Shown piece by piece: positions 1 to 10,800 of a stretch of DNA of 64,000 nt; position 1 is the first letter of the stretch, and every line of letters begins with the position of its first letter. Origin of the DNA: Gymnothorax reevesii (Eukaryota > Chordata > Actinopteri > Anguilliformes > Muraenidae); assembly GCA_029721435.1 (NCBI GenBank), contig CM056588.1:39511430-39575429 (forward strand), in the 5' to 3' direction. The notes beneath the pieces were generated by a model that worked only from the letters and a program-made list of their open reading frames with translations, had not been told where the DNA came from and ran no database searches. The position numbers were made by a program, and so were the translations under genes.

Positions 1-220
1 TAATAAAAACAAAATGCAATGATTTGCAAATCATTTTAACTCCCTATTTGATTGATAACAGTTCAAGGACAACATATCAGATGCTGAAACTGAGAAACTT
101 TTTTGAAAAATATTTAATTTTGAATTTGATTCCAGCAATCAGTTTCAAAAAAGTTGGGACAGGGGCGTGTTTACTGCAGTGTTGCATCACCTTTTCTTTT
201 AACAACATAAAGCATTAGAG

Positions 221-578
221 TAGGGCTGGGCGATATATCGATATTATATCGATATCATGATGCAAAGTAAAATATCGTCGCGGATTTTGACTATCGTAAT
301 AGCGTGATATGAAATAAGTGTTGGCTTTTCTGGATTTAAAAGCTGAATTACAGTAATGGGTTGCATTTTTCTGCACTTGCAAGACTGTTGAAGCTGTTGC
401 CTACACCTGTTTCATCGTTATGTCAACATTACTAATAAACGGTTATAAAAAATATTATTGTGTAAATATTTTGCAAAAGCACCAACATTTGTCCCGATAA
501 TATCGGCAAAATATCGATATCGAGGTATTCTGTCACAGATATCGGGATATCAGATTTTGTCCGTATCGCCCAGCCCTA
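221..578. mobile_element. hAT-type MITE with 8-bp target duplication
   Basis: A 358-bp non-coding element. It begins TAGGGCTGGGCGATA and ends in the inverse, TATCGCCCAGCCCTA. It is flanked on both sides by CATTAGAG (213-220 and 579-586), a perfect 8-bp target-site duplication, the hAT hallmark. The interior is rich in ATATCGATAT motifs. Removing it restores the surrounding older transposon. Confidence 0.9.
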
Positions 579-874
579 CATTAGAGAACTGAGGAGACCG
601 ACTACTACAGTACAGTTCTGAAAGCAAAATGTTTTCCCATTTTTGCTTGACGAAGGATTTCAGCTGCTCAAAACATTGAAACCTCCTTTGTCGTTTTTTG
701 CTTCATAATGTGCAAAATATTTTCAGTGGGTGATCTGGACTGCAGGCAAGTACCCAGACTCTCTTACTATGGAGCCATTTTGTTGTAACACATGCAAAAT
801 GTGATGTTCGCCATTGTCTTGCTGAAATAACCAAGGCCATCCCTGAAAAGACATCTGTACAGGAATTGGAAATA

Positions 875-2436
875 CATTGGGGGAAATAAGTATTTGACCC
901 CTAACTGATTTTGCAGGTTTGCCCACTTACAAAGAATGTAATGATCTATAATTTTAATCGTATATACATTCTAACAGTGAGAGTTAGAATCACAAATAAA
1001 ATTCCAGAAAATCACATCATATGAATTTATAAAAATTGATAACCATCTGATGAGGAAAAATAAGTATTTGACCTCCTACCAAACAGCAAGTATTCTGGGT
1101 CCCACAAGCCAATTATTCTTTCTTTAAGACACAACCCCAATCCCAACTAATTATTAACATCAAATACACCTGCCTCACCTCATTACCTGCATAAAAGACA
1201 CCTGTCCACTCCCAAACAACCAGATTCCAACATCTCCACCATGGGCAAGCTGTCTAAGGACATCAGGGACAAGATTGTTGACCTACACAAGGCTGGGATG
1301 GGCTACAAGAGAATCGGAAAGCGACTTTGAGAGCAAAGATCAACTGTCGGTGCAGTTATCAGGAAATGGAAGAAGTACCACACTGCCACCAACCTCCCTC
1401 GGTCTGGGCCTCCATGCAAGGTCTCGCCTCGTGAGATGTCCCTGATCATGCGAACGGTGAGGAATCACAAGGGGGGAACTGGTTAATGAACTGAAGGCAG
1501 CTGGGACCACAGTTACAAAAGAAACAGTTGGTAACACACTACGCAGTCATGGATTGAAATCCTGCAGTGCACGCAAGGTCCCCCTGCTCAAGAAGGCGCA
1601 TGTACAGGCCCGCCTAAAGTTCGCCATTGACCACCTGGATGACTCAGAAGAGGCCTGGAAGAAGGTGATGTGGTCAGATGAGACCAAAATAGAACTTTTG
1701 GGCTCAACTCGACTCGCCGTGTTTGGAGGGCAAAGAACACGGAGTACAACCCAAAGAACACCATCCCCACCGTCAAGCACAGTGGTGCTTTTCAGCCAAG
1801 GGGACGGCACAACTCCATTGCATTGAGGCGAGGATGGACGGGGCCAAATACCGTGGAATTCTGGACCAACAGCTCCTTCCCTCAGTGAGAGAGCTGAACA
1901 TGGGTCGAGGATGGGTGTTACAGCACGACAACTACCCTAAGCACACCGCCAAAGCAACAATAGAGTGGCTGAAGAAAAAGTACATCAAGGGTCTGGAGTG
2001 GCTTAACCAGTCTCCAGACCTGAATCCAATTGAAAATCTTTAGAGGGAGCTTAAAATTCGGGTTGCAAGGCGACAGCCTCGGGACCTGAATGATTTGGAG
2101 GCTGTCTGCAGGGAGGAGTGGGCCAACATCTCTGCCAAAATGTGCACAAACCTTGTCAACAACTATAAAAATTGTTTGACATCTGTGCTGGCCAATTATA
2201 GCTTTTCTACAAAATATGAACATGCTGTTTGTCCAGGGGGTCAAATACTTATTTTTGACCAAAAATATGCAAATAAATTCCTAAAATGCATACAATGACT
2301 TATTCCACTTTTTTGGTGATATTCTGTCACTCACTGTTAAAATAAACCTATCATTAAAATTATAGACCGCTGCACTTTTTGTTAATGGGCAAACCAGCAA
2401 AATCAGCAAGGGGTCAAATACTTATTTCCCCCACTG
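875..2436 (+). mobile_element. Tc1-like element with IR/DR ends
   Basis: Flanked by TA (873-874 and 2437-2438). The ends are about 200-bp inverted repeats (to 1076 and from 2235), starting CATTGGGGGAAATAAGTATT on the left and CAGTGGGGGAAATAAGTATT on the right. The AATAAGTATTTGACC motif recurs at the inner end of each arm, the IR/DR arrangement also seen in Sleeping Beauty-type Tc1 elements. The first 53 bases of the arms differ at only about four positions. It inserted at a TA inside the older transposon, whose sequence resumes on both sides. Confidence 0.92.
1241..2215 (+). pseudogene. Tc1-like transposase, inactivated
   Basis: Starts [20 protein letters not shown], a typical N-terminal helix-turn-helix of Tc1 transposases that binds the terminal repeats. 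The catalytic DD34E blocks are still recognisable: [12 protein letters not shown] (first Asp), [12 protein letters not shown] (second Asp) and [12 protein letters not shown] (Glu). Reading is broken by TGA at about 1328, a frameshift near 1470-1485, another near 1730 to 1760, and TAG at 2041 in the place of the usual tryptophan codon after ENL. The C-terminus ([12 protein letters not shown]) is close to the usual end, but the normal stop is lost. It cannot make a working transposase. Confidence 0.9.
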
Positions 2437-2772
2437 TATATATTGCTCCAAAACCTGTATATATCATTCAGCATTAATGGTGTTCTCAGATAGGCAAGTT
2501 ACCCATGCCATGCGCACTAATGCGCCCCCACACCATCATGAATGCTGGCTGTTGAACTGTGCGCTGATAACAAGGTGGATGGTCCTTCTCCTATTTAGCC
2601 CAGAGGATGCAGTGTCCATGATTTTTTTTTTTAATTACATTTTTATAGGTAAAATCACAGGACAGTTTTCCACCTCACCACAGTTCATCTTAAGTGAGCT
2701 TAGGCCAAGAGAAGGCGGAATGTTGGATGTTGTTCATAAATGGTCCAGTCTTCAGGTGAATGCGAGGTTTAA

Positions 2773-2911
2773 ACGTAGTCCTGCCGGTCGCCGATATATA
2801 GAGGACACACACTCGTTTCCCTGCGTACCAGTCATCGATATATTGTTCCCCAGTAGCCATTTCCCTGTACGCTGGTCCTTGATAAGCATTAGCCTAGACG
2901 CAGGACGAGGG
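2773..2911. mobile_element. Short TTAA-flanked MITE (piggyBac-like)
   Basis: A 139-bp insert flanked by TTAA on both sides (2769-2772 and 2912-2915). Its ends share an imperfect inverted repeat (ACGTAGTCCTGCC against CCCTCGTCCTGCG). Removing it and one TTAA rejoins the older transposon's sequence at TTAACTTGCA. The TTAA target suggests piggyBac-type mobilisation. Confidence 0.65.
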
Positions 2912-3699
2912 TTAACTTGCATTTGTGAACGCAGCAAGAAACTGCCTTCATTGACAATGAATTACTGATGTGCTCCTGAGCCCATGAGGTGATTTCTACT
3001 ACTACTACTACTGTTTTTAATGCAATTCTGCCTGAGACCCTGAATATCACCACTGTTCAATATTAGTTTTTTGGTCTTCTTCTTTATGTAAAGAAGTTTC
3101 TCTGGATTCGCTGCATCTGTTAATGACGTTATGTACCATAGAAGATGAAATCCCCAAACTCTTTGCAATTTTACTTTTAGAAATTTAAATTGTTGAACCC
3201 TATGCTTAAGCAGTCTTTCACAGTGTATGAAGCCCTCGTCATCTTTACTTCTGAGAGAAGTTTTATCCCAGTCATGTTACTGACCTGTTGCCTATAAACC
3301 TAATTAGCAGTGATATGCTCTATCTGGTGTATTTTTATAGGATCATGAAACTTTTCCAGACTTTTACTGACCTTGTTCCAAGTTTTCTGAAACTGCTGAC
3401 ATCAAATTAAAAATGAGCAGATGTTTTTAAAAAAAACAATAAAATATTTCAGTTTCTGATGTGGTGCCTTTGTACTATATTCAAATTTAATGTAGAGTTT
3501 AAGTGATTTTACAAATCTATACATTCTATTTTTATTTTAATTTTAAACAGCTGAATTTTCACTAAAAACCAACCTGAACGTCTCACCTTGTACCGTCTAA
3601 TTTCCCTGCAAGCAAAAGCATTGAAGAATGATTGGGAAGGTAAACAGCAGGGTGCTCTCTGACACAGAAGGTCTGGGCTCTCAGGAAACACTGCCTTAC

Positions 3700-4240
3700 C
3701 TTGGAGACATGTGAACGCTGTCGCCTTGGCGACGTCGTGGGGGGCACCTCCACGGCCGGCGTCTCATCCTGAGGCATCACGGTGACGCGTTCCGCGGGGG
3801 TGTGTGGTCGCCGCGGCGACTTGGCGGGCGGGCCGGGCGGGGGGATGTCGGAGGGGGAGGGGGGCACGGAGATAGAGCGGGGGGCGTCCAGAGCCGTCCT
3901 GAGCTTGTGCGGATCGGGGGCGGAGAAGGCGGGGGCAGCGTGGGGGTCGGCGGCGGAGTACAGCGGCGCCGTGGGGCTGCCGTGACGATACTGCTGCCGC
4001 TGTTGCCACTCGTACAGCTGCCACACTGTCCCCTCCCGGCTCGCCACGCGCTCGTCCACCGACATGCGGAAGTGACTAAGCCGGTCCTGCGCGTACTTGT
4101 AGTCGCTCGGAAGGTTCCGGGCTGTGGGCGGAGATCCGCCCCCGGGGGGGTACAGGACGGACATCTTGGGGAGGGACTGGTAGCTTTTGGGCTGCTGGGG
4201 AGGGGTCCGGCGAGGAAGGATGAGCTCAGAAGGGGGCAGG
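3700..4240 (-). CDS. plekha7: plekha7 exon, conserved proline-rich block
   Basis: Exon of 541 bases (phase 2 in, phase 0 out; donor GTAAGG). It encodes LPPSELILPRR, PKSYQSLPK, ARNLPSDYKYAQDRLSHFRM, then REGTVWQLYEWQQRQQYRHG, PRSISVPPSPSDIPPPGPP and RRPHTPAERVTV. These blocks are close to mammalian PLEKHA7 (RNLPSDYKYAQDR, DGTVWQLYEWQQRQQFRHGS, PRSISVPPSPSDIPPPGPP). In PLEKHA7 the region after the PH domain is where p120-catenin binding has been mapped (family knowledge; exact limits not checked). An alternative acceptor TTTTTACAG at 4271 is strong, but would need a phase-0 donor and breaks the homologous junction. The exon is GC- and CpG-rich relative to its introns. It is the last exon in the window; the coiled coil should lie off the left edge. 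Confidence 0.94.
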
Positions 4241-5318
4241 CTGGCGAAAAACAGGAGAGGAATAATCTGTAAAAATCAGTCAGTGGGCCGTTTACCAAAC
4301 TACCCACTAAAGGAGGCACTCAGAGTTTTATTTTTAACTTGCCTAGTGGAAGTATTAATCATTTAGCAAGTTAATCACAGAGCATGAGATCACAAACAAC
4401 ATGACACCTCATTTGTCAAAATCCGTACACCCAGTCCAGAGATTCTCAAAGTTGAAGGCACTAATTTAGCAGCACTTCGTTGGCAAAACAACCTCAGAAC
4501 GTGAGATTTCCATGTGTCCAACTACAAGACAGAACTACAAATTTGCACTATGAAATTAGGGCAATAAAATAATAAAATAAATAATATGCTTCGCGTCTCA
4601 TCAAAACATCTTTTTTTATCAGCATTATTAGTTTGAATATGGAAGCGGCATGAACATTTCCTGTATCATTATTTCACGGCCAGGAGAGGGCGCTGCTGAC
4701 AAAGAATTAAAAAATTCAGCTGGTCAGCTTGCTAAATTTCTAATGAGAAATTACAAGCTGAAGTCAACATAAACATTCTGGAAAATAATTCATTCTGGTT
4801 TTATGGAACATAGTGAACATAATTCTCTGCTGTTGGTTGCAGGTGTGTTCATATATGTGTGTGTGTGAGAGTACATGGAACAGTAAGTATGTTAAGGACA
4901 TATCTGTCTGTATGTGCGTGAATCTGTGTGCACGTGTAAGCATGTGTATGGGTATGAGTGACTACACGAAAGAGTGACTGACCAAGTGATTGAGTGAGTA
5001 AGTTAGTGACAGTGTGTGAGTGAGTGAGTGAGTGACTGACTGACAGTGAGCGAGCGTGAGTAAAGTCAGAGAATGAGTGAGTGACTTAGTTACTGAGTGA
5101 CTGACAGGGTGTGAGTGAGAGAGCAAGTGAGGGAGAGTTTGTGTGTGCATGAACACATGCATGTGCATGTGACAGTATGTACGTGAGGGAAGAGTGTGTG
5201 CGCGTCTATGCGTGTGAGTGTGAGAGACAGTAAGACCTGTATAAGAGTGTTTATATAAGTGTGTGCAGGAGAGTGTGTGTGTAGGAGAGTCTGTGTTTGC
5301 TGTCAGAGCTGCTCCCAC
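4241..5318 (-). other. plekha7 intron (1.1 kb) with GTGA/GT array
   Basis: Between the two large exons. About 4241-4850 shows no feature I can name. About 4853-5295 is a GTGA/GACT/GT-rich tandem tract that ends beside the upstream exon's donor. Open frames in it reading as repeated Ser-Leu-Thr-His or Cys-Val are products of the repeat. Confidence 0.75.
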
Positions 5319-5828
5319 CTCCTGGTGTCTCCAGCCCCACCTCCTCCTCCTCGTCTCTGCACTCTGACCCAGTGCTGCACCTGCGCCAGCGCGCTCTTCC
5401 TCTGCTGCCGCTGCTCCGGGGCCCCCCGCTGCGTCCCCACTCCTCCCCGGGGGGTCCCGTTCTGCTCAGGGGGCATACCGCTCCTCTGCGGGCCACTGGG
5501 GGGCGGAGCTGAGTCTGAGGAGGGAGCCTCCGATTCGCCCGTCACTGATGGGGGAGGGGCTTCTGATGCCACCTCCGGTGTGATTGGGCGCAGAGAATAC
5601 TGCTCCTCCCCTATTGACTCCTGCCCTCTAGACTCCTCCCCTGTTGGGTCCGGCCCACTCGACTCTGACCCAATCTCTTCCTTTCGCTCCACCACTGATG
5701 TGGGCAGGTCCTCGGCCCGGGAGGGACTCGGGCTGCAGTTGTTGATGTGATTGGTCAACAGGACTGCCGGTCTCTCCGAGGTCTCCGCCTCCACAGGCAA
5801 CTCTGTCACATCAGACTTCTGTGATTCT
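5319..5828 (-). CDS. plekha7: plekha7 exon, Ser/Pro-rich region
   Basis: A large exon of 510 bases (170 codons, split at both ends, phases 2 and 2). The acceptor is CCGCTACAG; the donor (GTGGGA) was chosen because it alone keeps frame with the next exon and recreates the conserved GD-T/S-RSLP junction. The product starts R-ESQKSDVTELPVEAETSER, is rich in Ser, Pro, Glu and Gly, and ends RKSALAQVQHWVRVQRR plus a Gly run. Human PLEKHA7 has RKSNLAQVEHWARAQ at this position. The middle is poorly conserved and probably disordered. An additional small exon between this and the PH exon is possible but not needed for phase. A GT-rich array begins about 25 bases beyond the donor. Confidence 0.88.
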
Positions 5829-7778
5829 CTGTAGCGGGAGAGACGTGTGCACTCTTATACACTTACACTACAGGCCAAAAGTTTGGAAGCAAGATCAAAT
5901 TTCCCCCCCCCCAAAAAAAAATCACAGTTTCATTGACATAATTTACAACAAAATAAACATGATTATTATATAAAGAGTTCACTTATCACTTATTATTCAC
6001 TTATCAGAATACATTTTTACTCAAATGATCAGGCCCATATTACTAGGCCCATGGTCTTAGTGCCTGCCAGATTGCCGTTGGCCTCCGGTTGGCTGTAAAC
6101 CATGACATGAAGTGAATAATGCATACTGTGATTTGTTTTTTACTTTTTCACTGAAGCTGTGACTTGCAAATCTTCTCAACCCCAAAACTAAGCCCCTCCT
6201 TTCTTTTGTTAACATTTGTTCAGCAATGGTCTGGTAACATCAATGTATACAGTACCTGAAGGTAAACAGAGGAAAATGGTGCATATCAATGAAAGATAAG
6301 TCTAATCATGCAGTAAATACATCCCAAAATCCATAGATTTCATACTGGTTTTTAAGAAAGATATTGTGAACAGAAACTTGAAGTTGCCCCCAAATTTTTG
6401 ACCTGTATTGGCTTTGCTTCCAAACTTCTGGCCTGTAGTGTATACACACTTTCTTTGTCACAAACACACACACACACACACACATAGACTATGCACACAC
6501 ATCCACACAATGAAACAAACTCATAACACATGCAGACACTTATACCCAAACACAGAGTCACATACAACACACATGCTCATTCACACATATGCACGTGTGC
6601 AATCCCACAGGTAACTTAAAAACACACTGAACATGCACACGTCATACATTAATTCACAGACTCATGGATAAAAGGGCTGAAAAAATAAAATTGAGATGCT
6701 GACAGGAAGCAAAGTAAGTATAAGATAGAAAAACTGCAGGAAGAAACTGCGAATGAAGTCGAGAGACAAAGCAGCAGAACCGACCCAAATATCAACAAAT
6801 CAAGGCCCAATACTGTCATTTTAGAACTGACAAAATAAACACTCTAACCAGAGAAAGATTAAACAAATGTGTGTTTATTCTTTAGAGAACAGAGAGGTTA
6901 CTTTCACTCAGTCATAAAGACATCAAAGAGCGACTGACAACAATACCTCTCCTCATACCATAACACACACGTCATTTCACCGCTCTGCGATAAATCACAA
7001 GGACAGTATTTCAGTACAGTGATACATTCTGTCAAGTACACACTATTTCAGCACACTGATAACTCACATAAGGTACTTCAGTGCTGCAATAAGTCATGCC
7101 CACGGTATTTTATCTCACAGAGATAAGCTCCGAGAATTTAAGCGCGGAGAGAAGCTCCGCCCAAGAGCTGCTGGAGAGTTGAACAGTGACTATTTTCACT
7201 CTCAAATTAACCTGTGGCATTTCCACAGGTCATTTTTAACTCGAGTTAAAGCGAAATGGTGTTAGAATGGTGTGACTCATAACCTCTTTCTTCGAAGTAG
7301 AGGTTTAAAATTTCTCCCGCCCCCAGTTAGGATGCATTTCCTCCAGGATTTTAACTCCCACCTGAAACTCTGGAGCACAGACGGAGGTGGAGCCCCACCA
7401 GTACCCAGAAGGAAACACGAATACTCGCTAGACTCAGGACCTCGCTCGTCTACACATCAACACAGCACACCCACTCCAGAACGGGCGCAAGGTTTTCCAA
7501 GCAAGAGTCGGAGAGATCGATCCCGCTCAGCGTCTTACCAGCCTCTCGACGCTTACTGTTGCAGCACTTTAATGTTTCCCAGAATTACCATCAATACAGC
7601 CTTCAAAAAAAAAAAAAAAAAATCAGACATCCGTTTCGGAGGTTCATTACAGCAGCCTTCAAAAAATCAGACACAACGCTCTGCTATTCCCTGGATCCCA
7701 CGCGGGCGTTTAAAACATTCTTCCATCCAGCAAAGATGCCAGAGTCAATGAGGTGTGAGTGGTATCGTCAAGGGCCTT

Positions 7779-7779
7779 C

Positions 7780-7831
<52 letters not shown>

Positions 7832-7853
7832 CCTCCTTCTCTCTCTCCCTCTC
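7779..7853 (+). repeat. (CT)n microsatellite
   Basis: About 75 bases of nearly pure CT/TC with a few CCCT interruptions, in the plekha7 intron. Open frames across it (runs of Ser-Leu) are artefacts. Confidence 0.95.
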
Positions 7854-8815
7854 AGTCACAGGCATTATAAAGCCTGCAGTCTCCCGCACGCTGGTATGTG
7901 CACTGCGTGTGACCCGTGCCTGGAGAGATGTGCCTACAGGGACAAGCACGGCTCTTCCTCCATTTCCTCAATTACACCTGAAATTATCGCAGCAACAGCC
8001 AATCACATTCACAAGACTAAGACCAGCAGGCTCATTAGTGTCAAACGAGCACCTTAAACTGACACTTTCAGCCTTTAAGGCGTGATTATTGTGGTATTAA
8101 CTGCACTTCCTGATGCTGACGTAACAATCCCCATGGGTGACCGACAGCACAAGAGTTTAACGTGGTTCAAGAACACCCATCCTGACGTTCCTAAAAAACT
8201 GACACCGCAAAATGGAATAAAAAAAGGCACAGCATATCTTGCATTTCCTTTGTATTTCTCCGCAAGTTAAATAAAATTCTCAGAAAACGGATCGTCCCAT
8301 GACGTGTGCGTGGTTGTGAGGGGACCGGGGAGCGAAGTGGTGTTGGGGGGGTGGTGGAGAAAATTTTAACAGCAGGCCGCCCCCACACAGAAAAGACAGA
8401 GAGAGGACCCCACAGGTACCCCACATAATTAAAGCGAAGTCCTCCTCTGCAGCGGGGGCTGAAGTTCCTGGGGGGAGGGGACTAGCATGACATCATAGAG
8501 GTTGTCATGGCAATGGCGGCAGTGGTGGATCAGGGAGACAGTAGCGGGTTCCCTTCAGAAAAGCATTTAGCGGAATTCGAAGTTAATGGGTAATTGAGCT
8601 AGCATCCCGCTAAATCCAAATTTGCGGCATCGACTCGTTCAGTGTAGCTCGTCAGGACGCTTCCCCTGCCCCCTGCCCCCTGACCCCGCCGCTGGGTCAC
8701 GTCCCGCCACTGTAGGGGGTCCTTTAGGCAGGAAGGAACAAAAAGCACCACACTGGTGAGCCATCGTGTGAGCATGACAGAGAGTACGCCCATGAGCTAG
8801 AGGAGGCGCAAGTCC

Positions 8816-8890
8816 ACTTCAAGTCAAGTCAATTTATTTTTATAGCACATTTAAAAACAACAGACAACTTGTGCTTTACAAGTAGATGCT
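8816..8890 (+). repeat. Fish interspersed-repeat fragment
   Basis: The stretch containing CAAGTCAATTTATTTTTATA, then GCACATTTAAAAACAAC and GTGCTTTACAA, resembles a very common teleost retroelement 3' segment (TTTATTTATATAGCGC...). The exact family is not assigned. Confidence 0.5.
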
Positions 8891-9864
8891 CCCCCCCCAA
8901 AGTGCCTCACAAAGGTTACACAAGCCAGGCATGGTACAGACGACAGAGATGGTAGTAGGTAGTAGATGGTAGGTGTTAAAATGACATGGTGCGACATCCA
9001 GAAGCTACATGCCTGATCTAGATATGCGGGACTGACCAATCATAGGCTTTCTGTGTAGCAGGCTGTGCCATGACCAGCAGCAAGAGTCATACAAGCATGA
9101 GAGAAAAGAGCAACAGTACATTGCCTCAAAGGCACCCACACACAAATGCAGTGCAGATTAACATATAATCAAGATAAATGTTGTGTTTTAGGAGTAAGCA
9201 GCTCCACATAGTGTCTTTTTAGAGGCAGACTGAGGGCAATGGAACACAGTAATGAAGAGGAATTAAACCAGAGCAGGAGGCCACAGTCCCAGCTGCTCCA
9301 GATCACACAGGGCCCCTCCACACACGCACGCACACGCACACGCACACACACACACAGCAACATACACAGGTACAAAAGAAAAGGAAGGTAGACTCATTGG
9401 AGGTTAATTCAGAAATGCAGTTTTTACTTCCAGAACCGGGGTTTTCCAGTTCTGCGGAGGTGTATTTGGGTGGGGGGGTGGGGGGGGGGGGGGGTGACGT
9501 ACTGTAAGAGGTAAAAGCCCTTCAGTAACCTCAGCTTTTACCACACAATTACCCTTCACCTGCTCCAACTTACTTTGCATGATTAGTAACCAAACACTGA
9601 TTCAATCAATTACTCAGAATAATCAGACCAATTTTTCTGCACAGCATTACTGATCATTGCATGAGAAATGTATGACTTTTGAAGATCACTAAAAGGCACA
9701 CATTTGTTAACTCCATTGTCCATAAAGGTTTGATACCCTGATGATGTTATCCAGATTAAGAGCACTCTTTTGAATACTGAAAACACTTTGAATAAATCAA
9801 GTGCCATTTCTAAACAAGTGTTTGCCACTAACATGGAAATATCCCCCGCTGCCTCAATTTTATG

Positions 9865-9950
9865 TGTCCGTACGGACGGATGGACGGACGGAGCCCAATC
9901 ATATATCCCCCGCTTCGCGCTAATCGCACGGCAGGGGATAATTACAATGC
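9865..9950. repeat. GGACGG-tract and GC-hairpin repeat copy
   Basis: Contains GTACGGACGGATGGACGGAC followed by ATCCCCCGC, an unpaired stretch and GGCAGGGGATAA, which can fold as a GC-rich hairpin. Related copies occur near 31550, 48005, 48550 and 62255. Confidence 0.5.
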
Positions 9951-10242
9951 CGTAAACAGTTTTGGCTTCTAATAAATAAATTATTCAGATTATTGTCATC
10001 CTTGCAATATCACATGTATTAGATGTAAATGTAGCCTATAGGAGATCACTTTGTCATTATCATTTCATTATCATAATAGGCTTATGTCTTGATTATTATG
10101 CACATAAGTTCTTTGGTTGTTATTAGGCAAACATAAACGGGAAAATGTTCAGAATAATTATGCATTAAATTTTGCTGAGTTTGCAGAAGGGCTTTTATAT
10201 CTTTGACTGCACGCCACTGGAGGGGGGCACCGGGGGTCTGAC

Positions 10243-10421
10243 CTGCTGTCCCCCAGCGGGCCCTGCAGCTGCGCTGCCTGGTTCATGGCTCTGACCCAGC
10301 CGCTCATGTCCTCCTGCGTATCCGCACTGAAGTAGTACGTCCTCATCCCGCCGTGCTCGGCCTGCGAGCCAATCACAGAGCTCCGGCTGTTAATGTGTGC
10401 GCGCATGCCCATGTGTGCAGC
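10243..10421 (-). CDS. plekha7: plekha7 exon, PH insertion and C-terminal helix
   Basis: Acceptor CCCTCTCACAG, donor GTCAGA, 59 codons plus two bases. It encodes AAHMGMRAHINSRSSVIGSQ, then a segment with GGMRTYYFSADTQEDMSGW, then VRAMNQAAQLQGPLGDS. The inserted loop before GSQAE is diagnostic of PLEKHA7 (human has HTGMRALIYNSSTAGSQAEQ), and the W-V-R-A-M-N-Q-A-A motif is the PH C-terminal helix. Together with the previous three exons this completes an intact PH domain with no stop or frameshift. The exon is separated from the preceding one by a 9-kb repeat-filled intron. Confidence 0.96.
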
Positions 10422-10589
10422 CTGTGAGAGGGAGAGAGAGATCAGAAGGCATGGAGCATACACACATGCACGTGCACGCATGCACACACACAGATATATA
10501 TGCATACATGCACATAAACTGCTGCCGTCATGATCTGTGCAGGTACGTAACACCGACACTCCCTATCGTTATGCAAACACCCACAGCTA

Positions 10590-10800
10590 AAACGGAGTAG
10601 TAAGAGCATTCTCACATCATAATAACAGAGTACTTTCCGAGTTATTAGAGTAATCTCAGTGTAATCACAGAGTACTCTCACAGAGTGGTAAGAATACTTT
10701 CTCACAACATATGTACTCTCACAGTGCAAATGTATTCTCAGTGTAATCACAGAGTACTCCTACAGTGTAGTCAGAACACTCTCGCAACATAATAATAGAT
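10590..10800 (+). repeat. Minisatellite, left part (about 50-bp unit)
   Basis: Degenerate units built on GTAATCACAGAGTACTCTCACAG and AACATAATAA. The same units resume at 14205 on the far side of a LINE copy, so the array was split by the insertion. Confidence 0.75.

Larger units (their letters stand above)
1..3560 (-). mobile_element. Old Tc1-like transposon, fragmented by three insertions
   Basis: After removing the insertions at 221-578, 875-2436 and 2773-2911, the rest reads as one minus-strand Tc1-like element. Sequence near both ends (1-165 and about 3395-3555) is mutually inverted, including TTTGCAAATCATTTT-like and AAAAAAGTTGGGACAGG-like segments; the outer tip of the left end is cut off by the window. 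Transposase remnants on the minus strand include FQGWPWLFQQDN (730-860), matching the FQQDNAKPH catalytic block, and a degraded GVGAH-CAWHG stretch near 2500. Stops and frameshifts are everywhere, so it is dead. It lies within the plekha7 intron about 140 bases downstream of the 3700 donor. Confidence 0.75.
5829..10242 (-). other. plekha7 intron (4.4 kb)
   Basis: No exon recognised. Contains a (CA)n tract near 6464-6484, a poly-A run at 7606-7621, a long CT tract (7779-7853), an interspersed-repeat scrap at 8816-8890, a (CA)n tract at 9321-9358, a G-run at 9470-9494 and a GGACGG-type repeat near 9865-9950. The rest is unremarkable AT-rich sequence. Confidence 0.7.

Noticed and set aside
4241..4270. 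Alternative acceptor TTTTTACAG extending the 3700-4240 exon by 30 bases
   Set aside because: It needs a phase-0 upstream donor; the acceptor at 4240 fits phase 2 and recreates the PLEKHA7 junction.
3777..4319. Long alternative frames over the exon at 3700-4240, on both strands
   Set aside because: Shadows of a GC-rich coding exon; only the frame with TVWQLYEWQQRQ matches a known protein.
4962..5318. Ser-Leu-Thr-His-rich minus-strand frame
   Set aside because: Translation of a GTGA/GT simple repeat.
5259..5750. A 163-codon plus-strand frame opposite the 5319-5828 exon
   Set aside because: Cys/Ser-rich antisense shadow of the plekha7 exon.
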